This document shows, in pieces, positions 59,599 through 64,000 of a stretch of DNA of 64,000 bases. This DNA comes from an uncultured Bacteroidales bacterium. GTDB taxonomy: Bacteria; Bacteroidota; Bacteroidia; Bacteroidales; Paludibacteraceae. The stretch is taken from positions 124,001 through 188,000 of the forward strand of contig ONPG01000002.1 of assembly GCA_900319645.1 (NCBI GenBank). Direction: 5' to 3'. Positions within the stretch are counted from its first letter, which is position 1, and every line of letters starts with the position of its first letter. The notes under the pieces were generated by a model that saw only the letters and a list, made by a program, of their open reading frames with translations, searched no databases and was not told the DNA's origin. Made by a program: the position numbers and the translations under genes.

Positions 59599-60621
59599 TT
59601 ACTTAAACCATTTCCCTTTGATCTGGTAGGTAGGTTGCGTGGTGGGGTGGTTTTCCTGTTCCTCCTTGACTGCTTTGACAGCATTGGCGCGTATCTGCTC
59701 CTTGGGAGCGACGGTTACCGCGTCAGTAGTGTTCTGTTGGTCCTGGGTGGCTGCGGACTCTTGCTGCAACCTCATCCGGTTGTCAAACTCTTCCATCTTG
59801 AGTTCCCACTCTTTGCGCTCGTCGGCTTCCAGTTTGGCTGAGATAGCCTGACGCAGTGCTTTGGCTTCGTCGTAGCAGGCTCCGTCCACGGGTACATCTT
59901 CCAGCGCTTTGGCTGTAGCGTCAATATCGCGTTTGGACCACGCTATCTGCGCTTTGTTGAGCGCCATACGGCAGACCTGATCGCGCCATGCGTGATAGAT
60001 CACTACGGACTGGTCGAGCGCCTTCTGGTAACATTCCTCGCACACCTGCGGCACACCTGCCAGCTGATCAAGTGCAGCGGTGTATTCCTGGCGTGTGGCT
60101 TTGGCTTTCGCCTCTGCGATGACGAGGTCGCACTGGGTGTTGTAGTAATTAATAATCTCCGCTTTGCCTTTGTCCACCAGCATCTTGAAGGCAGGGTCGT
60201 TGACCTTTACATTCTTGAGAGCATTGAGATAGGCTTTGTCTGGAGTCTTTCCCACGCCCTTCGCCTCGATGGTGGTAGAGGAGAACAAACGTCCCTCCAC
60301 GCCGTCGCCCACATAGAAATGGATAGCGAGCGTATAAGCGTGCATAGGCGGGGCGGTGGGGGTGATATCCTTGGTGAGAACATCCGCCGAACAGGTGATT
60401 ACAAAGCGGCTGTCAGAGGTAGCAGCGCAGCCGTTTTTGGCGGCAATCTGCGTCATCTTGTTGATGAGCTGTTTGTGCGCATTGGCGGGGATATTGTCGT
60501 CCTCCACAATAGGGGTGAGCGCTACGCGGTCTTTGTCGCTGATGTGCTTGGCTTCCGCCTCTTGCGCTTGTAGCATAACAATGCTCAGCAAGCATGTGAG
60601 CCCTAAAAAGAAACGTTTCAT
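59599..60621 (-). CDS. Secreted protein of unknown function (operon gene 4)
   Basis: 340 residues. Signal peptide MKRFFLGLTCLLSIVMLQAQ. Residues about 25-130 form an alpha/beta region (RVALTPIVEDDNIPANAHKQLINKMTQIA, FVITCSADVLTKDITPTAPPMHAYTLAIHFYVGDG). Residues about 150-280 are helical and tetratricopeptide-like (KAEIINYYNTQCDLVIAEAKAKATRQEYTAALDQLAGVP, CYQKALDQSV). A Gln/Thr-rich segment precedes the C-terminus. It shares the first part's style with envelope stress or lipoprotein-assembly factors, but I do not recognise the family. It begins 1 bp after the stop of the 470-residue gene, so the two are coupled. Confidence 0.75.
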   Translation of the reverse strand: MKRFFLGLTCLLSIVMLQAQEAEAKHISDKDRVALTPIVEDDNIPANAHKQLINKMTQIAAKNGCAATSDSRFVITCSADVLTKDITPTAPPMHAYTLAIHFYVGDGVEGRLFSSTTIEAKGVGKTPDKAYLNALKNVKVNDPAFKMLVDKGKAEIINYYNTQCDLVIAEAKAKATRQEYTAALDQLAGVPQVCEECYQKALDQSVVIYHAWRDQVCRMALNKAQIAWSKRDIDATAKALEDVPVDGACYDEAKALRQAISAKLEADERKEWELKMEEFDNRMRLQQESAATQDQQNTTDAVTVAPKEQIRANAVKAVKEEQENHPTTQPTYQIKGKWFK

Positions 60622-60622
60622 A

Positions 60623-62035
60623 TTATTTCTCTCCGATGATTAGTTGAACTTGTCCGAGACCTTTGGTAGAAAGGTTCGATTCGATAGAATATTTGTTCTT
60701 GAGCATTTTCTGCAGGTCTCTTGCCCAGGTGCGCGCGTCAAGGTCACGTCCTTTGGCGTTCTGGAGCGGGATACGTACCTGATCAATGGTCATCCGGTTG
60801 CCCGAAGGACTGAGATCAACCGTTCCGTACTTGCCGTTCACGGTGTGTTCTTGCACCCAGTCCTCGATAATCTCATGGAGCTCTTCGTCGTCAAACTCCG
60901 TCATCAGTCCGTCCTCGAATCCCTCCCAACTGAGGACGCGCATTTTGATAGCACGTCCATGCGCGGCGATGTTCTCAAAATGGGTCTTGAGGCTGTTGCA
61001 GAACGGGTCGAACTGTCCCTGAATAGCGGATTCCATCATAATAGGCAGTTGGAAAGAAGAAGTATAGACCGCCTGGCTGGTGGTAGGCGGCATTCCTGCC
61101 ACCACTACGTCGGTATAGGCGTCAAGTGCATTCATGCTGAAGGTCAGACGCGTCTGGCTTCCGCCTTTCTCCTGGCTGGTGAACCAGTCGATCTCGATCC
61201 AGATGTCCGCTTTGGCGGTACTACGCAAGATGTCGATTGGCGATTCGGCGATGGCTTCACCGGATTTGGAAGTCATCATCGCGTCCTCAGCGCTCTCGGT
61301 CTTCAGCGTCTTGAGCGTAGCCTGCAGGTCTTTGAGCGGGAATCCGCGGTGTGCCATACGGGTGTTGATGGTGTTGATGGCTACAGCCAGTTCGCTGCTG
61401 TTCAGCAGGGCTTTCTCGTAGTCGGGTACCGACTCCATCTGCCCTTGGTTGTTATAGGTTTGCATGAAGCCGTTCTTGTTACACCACGTGCTGCTGGGAA
61501 CGACCATGATCGTCGGCAGCTTGCCTGCCACCGCCAGAGGCTTGATAATTCCGTCCTCCTCCAGACGCTTGCGCAACTGATCGACGAGAACAACGACTAC
61601 CACGCCTATTTTCCACTCTTTGCCCACTTTGATCTGCTGGTCGGGAATACCGTTGCCTATATAGGAGACATAGCGCTGGAAAGCTCCGCCGGACTGGAAA
61701 AACTCCGCGAAGTAGTCTTTGTATTTCTCCTCGATTTCGGGGTCGCTGACAAGCGGCTCACGTCCCACAATACGCGTGCCGTCCATGCTGGAGGGATACC
61801 CCTTGAAGATAATACCGTGAACAGCGTTCTTGCCTGCTTGTCCTTCGGCAATGGTAGGTTTGGTGGAATAGGTCCACACTCTGACCAGTGCGGAGCCCTC
61901 GGCTGCCTGACCTACGGCAGCCTGCAGTTCGTAGCGCCACTGCGCTGTTTGTTTGTCCGCTTTGCGCTGGCTTTGTGCCGTGACGTTCAAGCACAGGCAC
62001 GCAATAGATAGAAAAAGGAATACAATACGTTTCAT
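60623..62035 (-). CDS. Secreted protein, possibly DUF6175 family (operon gene 3)
   Basis: 470 residues with signal peptide MKRIVFLFLSIACLCLNVTAQ. A regulatory-looking N-terminal part (GSALVRVWTYSTKPTIAEGQAGKNAVHGIIFKGYP) is followed by KPLAVAGKLPTIMVVPSSTWCNKNGFMQTYNNQG, ADIWIEIDWFTSQEKGGSQTRLTFSMNALDAYTDVVVAG and the C-terminal QVRIPLQNAKGRDLDARTWARDLQKML. I associate this layout with the Bacteroidetes family DUF6175, but that is from memory. Operon position between two other secreted unknowns (32 bp after the 443-residue gene). Confidence 0.7.
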   Translation of the reverse strand: MKRIVFLFLSIACLCLNVTAQSQRKADKQTAQWRYELQAAVGQAAEGSALVRVWTYSTKPTIAEGQAGKNAVHGIIFKGYPSSMDGTRIVGREPLVSDPEIEEKYKDYFAEFFQSGGAFQRYVSYIGNGIPDQQIKVGKEWKIGVVVVVLVDQLRKRLEEDGIIKPLAVAGKLPTIMVVPSSTWCNKNGFMQTYNNQGQMESVPDYEKALLNSSELAVAINTINTRMAHRGFPLKDLQATLKTLKTESAEDAMMTSKSGEAIAESPIDILRSTAKADIWIEIDWFTSQEKGGSQTRLTFSMNALDAYTDVVVAGMPPTTSQAVYTSSFQLPIMMESAIQGQFDPFCNSLKTHFENIAAHGRAIKMRVLSWEGFEDGLMTEFDDEELHEIIEDWVQEHTVNGKYGTVDLSPSGNRMTIDQVRIPLQNAKGRDLDARTWARDLQKMLKNKYSIESNLSTKGLGQVQLIIGEK

Positions 62036-62067
62036 ATATTTGTCAATTTTCAGTTTTCAATTTCCAC

Positions 62068-63399
62068 TTATCCGTTGATTTGGCGGATGAGCATTCCGGG
62101 AACAATGCTGTTGGCACGGGTCTTGTCGCCGTCAATGCGGAACAGGGTGCCTTCGGTCTCGCCGTCGGAATCGTTCTCGAGCAGCGCGTTGAAGCGGTTG
62201 TCCCAGATATGGTTCTTGACCGGTTTGAGTATTGCCACGCGGCGGTATTCAATGCGTCCTTTCACCAGTTTGCACTCCAGCACCTCGAATTTCATGTTGT
62301 CCTCCACGCCCTCTTTCTCGCCGATTTGTGCGCGGAAGCCGACGGGATTGCCTTTTTTGTCGTATTCGATGGAGGTAATCGGAGCTTTCACACGGAACGC
62401 CTCGAAGCGTTTTTGCAGTTTGGCGATGTTCTTGTCGATAGAGCGGACGGTGATCATCTGCAGCAGATCCTCGCGGTTGTATTTGCCCACCAGTTTGGTT
62501 TTCTCGGCATTGGCGGATTCCGTTCCTAAATAGACGAGACGGAACATATCTTTGTCCTGCAGGAAAGCAGCCATCCGTTCGGGATTAGGCTCGGAGGTAT
62601 AGTATTTCTCGTAGAACTCATTGGCGAGGCTGTCGTTCCAGACCAGTTGGAAGAGATAGGTGTGGGTCATCACTTTGAATCCCGTGAACTTGTCGGAGAT
62701 GTCTCCTACGTCCTCCGCCAGGCGTCTTCCTGCGTTGCCTCCGGAGAGTGCATCCAGCACTCCGCCCAGGACAGCAAACGTTGTTTTGGTAGCCGTGGCG
62801 CGGTCTTCGGCGGTGATATAAGTCATATCACTGACGAGCACGAAAGAATGGCTGATCAGCTCTTCGCTCACGTCTTGCAACGCCGCTACGCCCTCCACCG
62901 TGAAGCGTGCTTTCTCCACGTCCAGCACGGAGGCGTTGTAGTCGCTCCGTTCTTCGATCAAACTGGTATTGAAATGTGCGTCCTGCAGTGTCTCGCCTGT
63001 CAGGTTAAACCATTTGGCGACAATCCGTTTGCCAATCTCCGCTTCGTTGAGCAGTTGGAGCAGCGCGTCCGCGTTGGCTTGTTTCTCTTCGGCGGTCAGG
63101 ACAATACTGCTGCCGTAGGTCTGGCGGTGCAGACCATTGCCTTTATGCTTGCTGACATCGCTGATGAGCGAGTTGTCCAACACGTGCAGACCGACGTCGT
63201 GCATGTCGTATTTGTCCTCCGGCGGCAGGTCTTTGAAAATCTTGTACACGTCATAGCCGAACTCATCCTCCGGATGGTAGATCATCATAGAAGTCAGAGC
63301 GTTGCGGAAATACTTGCTGACAGTTTTCTTCTCCGCCTCTTGTGCGTGAAGCGTCACGCAGCCGAGCAGCAGGCTAAAGATCAGTAAATGTTTTTTCAT
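62068..63399 (-). CDS. Secreted protein of unknown function (operon gene 2)
   Basis: 443 residues with signal peptide MKKHLLIFSLLLGCVTLHAQ. The protein has an N-terminal helical part (SKYFRNALTSMMIYHPEDEFGYDVYKIFKDLPPEDKYDMHDVG), a middle part with FVLVSDMTYITAEDRATATKTTFAVLGGVLDALSGGNAGRRL (possible amphipathic or membrane-active helix), and a beta-rich C-terminus (GNPVGFRAQIGEKEGVEDNMKFEVLE, YRRVAILKPVKNHIWDNRF, FRIDGDKTRANSIVPGMLIRQ). I do not recognise the family. It is 12 bp after the collagen-like gene. Confidence 0.75.
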   Translation of the reverse strand: MKKHLLIFSLLLGCVTLHAQEAEKKTVSKYFRNALTSMMIYHPEDEFGYDVYKIFKDLPPEDKYDMHDVGLHVLDNSLISDVSKHKGNGLHRQTYGSSIVLTAEEKQANADALLQLLNEAEIGKRIVAKWFNLTGETLQDAHFNTSLIEERSDYNASVLDVEKARFTVEGVAALQDVSEELISHSFVLVSDMTYITAEDRATATKTTFAVLGGVLDALSGGNAGRRLAEDVGDISDKFTGFKVMTHTYLFQLVWNDSLANEFYEKYYTSEPNPERMAAFLQDKDMFRLVYLGTESANAEKTKLVGKYNREDLLQMITVRSIDKNIAKLQKRFEAFRVKAPITSIEYDKKGNPVGFRAQIGEKEGVEDNMKFEVLECKLVKGRIEYRRVAILKPVKNHIWDNRFNALLENDSDGETEGTLFRIDGDKTRANSIVPGMLIRQING

Positions 63400-63411
63400 C
63401 GTACGCCTCCC

Positions 63412-64000
63412 TTATTTGATAATCTGTTGGTATATTGAATTCACGTCCGCCAGCACGTAGAGGAAATCTCCCCGTTTGCCGTCCTTGCCATCTTTTCCGT
63501 TCTTGCCGTCCGGGGCTTTGCCGGAACAGCCGCTGCCTTTTCCGTGTATGCCGCCTTCGCCGCCCTTGCCGCCTTTTCCGCCTTTGCCGGCGTCAATGGT
63601 GGCGATGAGTCCGTCCAGACCGTAGGCTTCTACCAGCTCCGGGCTGATAAAAAACAGGAATTTGCCTCCGTCGGTTCCATCTTCGCCGTCTTCGCCGTCT
63701 TCACCGGGTTTGGCGCAGGTGCCCGCTACAGTACGGGTGTTACCGTCTTTGTCGGTATAGGTCTTCTTGTCTGTTCCGTTGGCGCCGTAACGACCTTTCT
63801 TGCCGTTCTTGCCGTCCTTGCCATCCGCGTTGATGGTCAGAGGCAGTTCCACAACCTCCATGTTTTTTGTCTCCAGGTCGCAAAGCAAGCCCAGATGGTC
63901 GGAGGTAGTGCTGCTGAACGGACTCAGAGCCAAGGTCCGGGTCTCACCGGACATCTCCAACTCTTTGGACCAGGACATCTGCAGGTCGAAGGTATAAGTG
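63412..64000 (-). CDS. Collagen-like Gly-rich protein (5' end beyond window)
   Basis: The frame is open past 64000; an internal Met at 63978 is not taken as the start, because codons upstream read TYTFDLQ without a stop. 196 codons are seen. Gly-X-Y runs: DGKDGKNGKKGRYGANG, then GEDGEDGEDGTDGG, then GKGGKGGKGGEGG and DGKNGKDGKDGKRGD. They are separated by a hydrophobic segment (FLFFISPELVEAYGLDGLIATI). The C-terminus is DFLYVLADVNSIYQQIIK. Collagen-like triplets in bacteria form triple helices on the surface or outside the cell. First visible gene of a four-gene operon of secreted proteins. Confidence 0.75.
   Translation of the reverse strand, partial: TYTFDLQMSWSKELEMSGETRTLALSPFSSTTSDHLGLLCDLETKNMEVVELPLTINADGKDGKNGKKGRYGANGTDKKTYTDKDGNTRTVAGTCAKPGEDGEDGEDGTDGGKFLFFISPELVEAYGLDGLIATIDAGKGGKGGKGGEGGIHGKGSGCSGKAPDGKNGKDGKDGKRGDFLYVLADVNSIYQQIIK

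Noticed and set aside
60644..62011. Plus-strand ORF of 455 codons opposite the DUF6175-like gene
   Set aside because: Antisense shadow; the minus strand has signal peptide, operon spacing and terminator.
1..64000. Insertion sequences, prophage, rRNA operon or plasmid functions
   Set aside because: No transposase, integrase, phage structural, replication or rRNA sequence was recognised in the window.

Overview
The window looks like chromosome from a Bacteroidales bacterium. The reasons are two SusC/SusD pairs, a further TonB-dependent receptor, promoters of the Bacteroidetes type (TTTG or CTTG, then 20 bp, then TAnnTTTG), DUF4924, and an mraZ-rsmH-ftsL-ftsI-murE-mraY-murD-ftsW-murG cluster in the Bacteroidetes order. 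Four secreted proteins end in the same short tail (about 28 residues, roughly K-hh-x-N/D-G-Q-hh-I-I...Y...G..V-K/R), which I associate with gut or rumen Bacteroidales such as Paludibacteraceae. That placement is an impression and has not been tested.

Layout. 1-8.8 kb (minus): a partial secreted Ig-like protein, then a TonB receptor operon with two paralogous calycin-like/PCMD surface proteins. 9-10.9 kb (minus): htpG. 11-15.5 kb (minus): a SusC/SusD pair. 16-18 kb (plus): a DUF59 Fe-S assembly factor, lpxH and mazG. 18-18.7 kb (minus): a lipoprotein and tRNA-Leu. 18.8-20 kb (plus): an M16 peptidase. 20.2-26.6 kb (plus): a second SusC/SusD pair with a lipoprotein. 26.7-30.6 kb (plus): secreted M6 metalloprotease and C10 cysteine protease. 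31-42.4 kb (plus): the division and cell-wall cluster, which stops after murG with no murC-ftsQ-ftsA-ftsZ behind it. 42.4-51.7 kb (minus): FAD oxidoreductase, recA, nth, DUF4924, an S4 RNA-binding protein, an LTA-synthase-like enzyme, pth, rplY, tRNA-Gln and tyrS. 51.9-59.4 kb (minus): a 1945-residue FN3/InlB-repeat surface protein, a small lipoprotein and a membrane-anchored AraC regulator. 59.6-64 kb (minus): four co-directional secreted proteins, the first of which is partial and collagen-like.

The most unusual signal is the repeat content. A GC-rich element (REP1: a CCTCCC/GGGAGG hairpin, often followed by a GCGGGATnnnATCCCGC palindrome) occurs between genes. It also lies twice in frame inside rsmH, lengthening the 16S rRNA methyltransferase to 424 residues. 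A related sequence forms terminal inverted repeats around a small DUF559 nuclease gene placed between rsmH and ftsL. This may be a nuclease-bearing element with non-autonomous relatives that spread into housekeeping genes. Short tandem arrays of period 6, 7, 8 and 11 bp fill many gene junctions. One octamer array lies inside mazG, and heptamer arrays supply the stop codons of ftsL and murG.

Regulatory signals include a near-identical 32-bp promoter reused at many genes, paired TGGGG-type MraZ sites upstream of mraZ, a sigma-54-like motif upstream of htpG, and a probable leaderless start for the M6 protease. All assignments come from reading the sequence; no database search was run.
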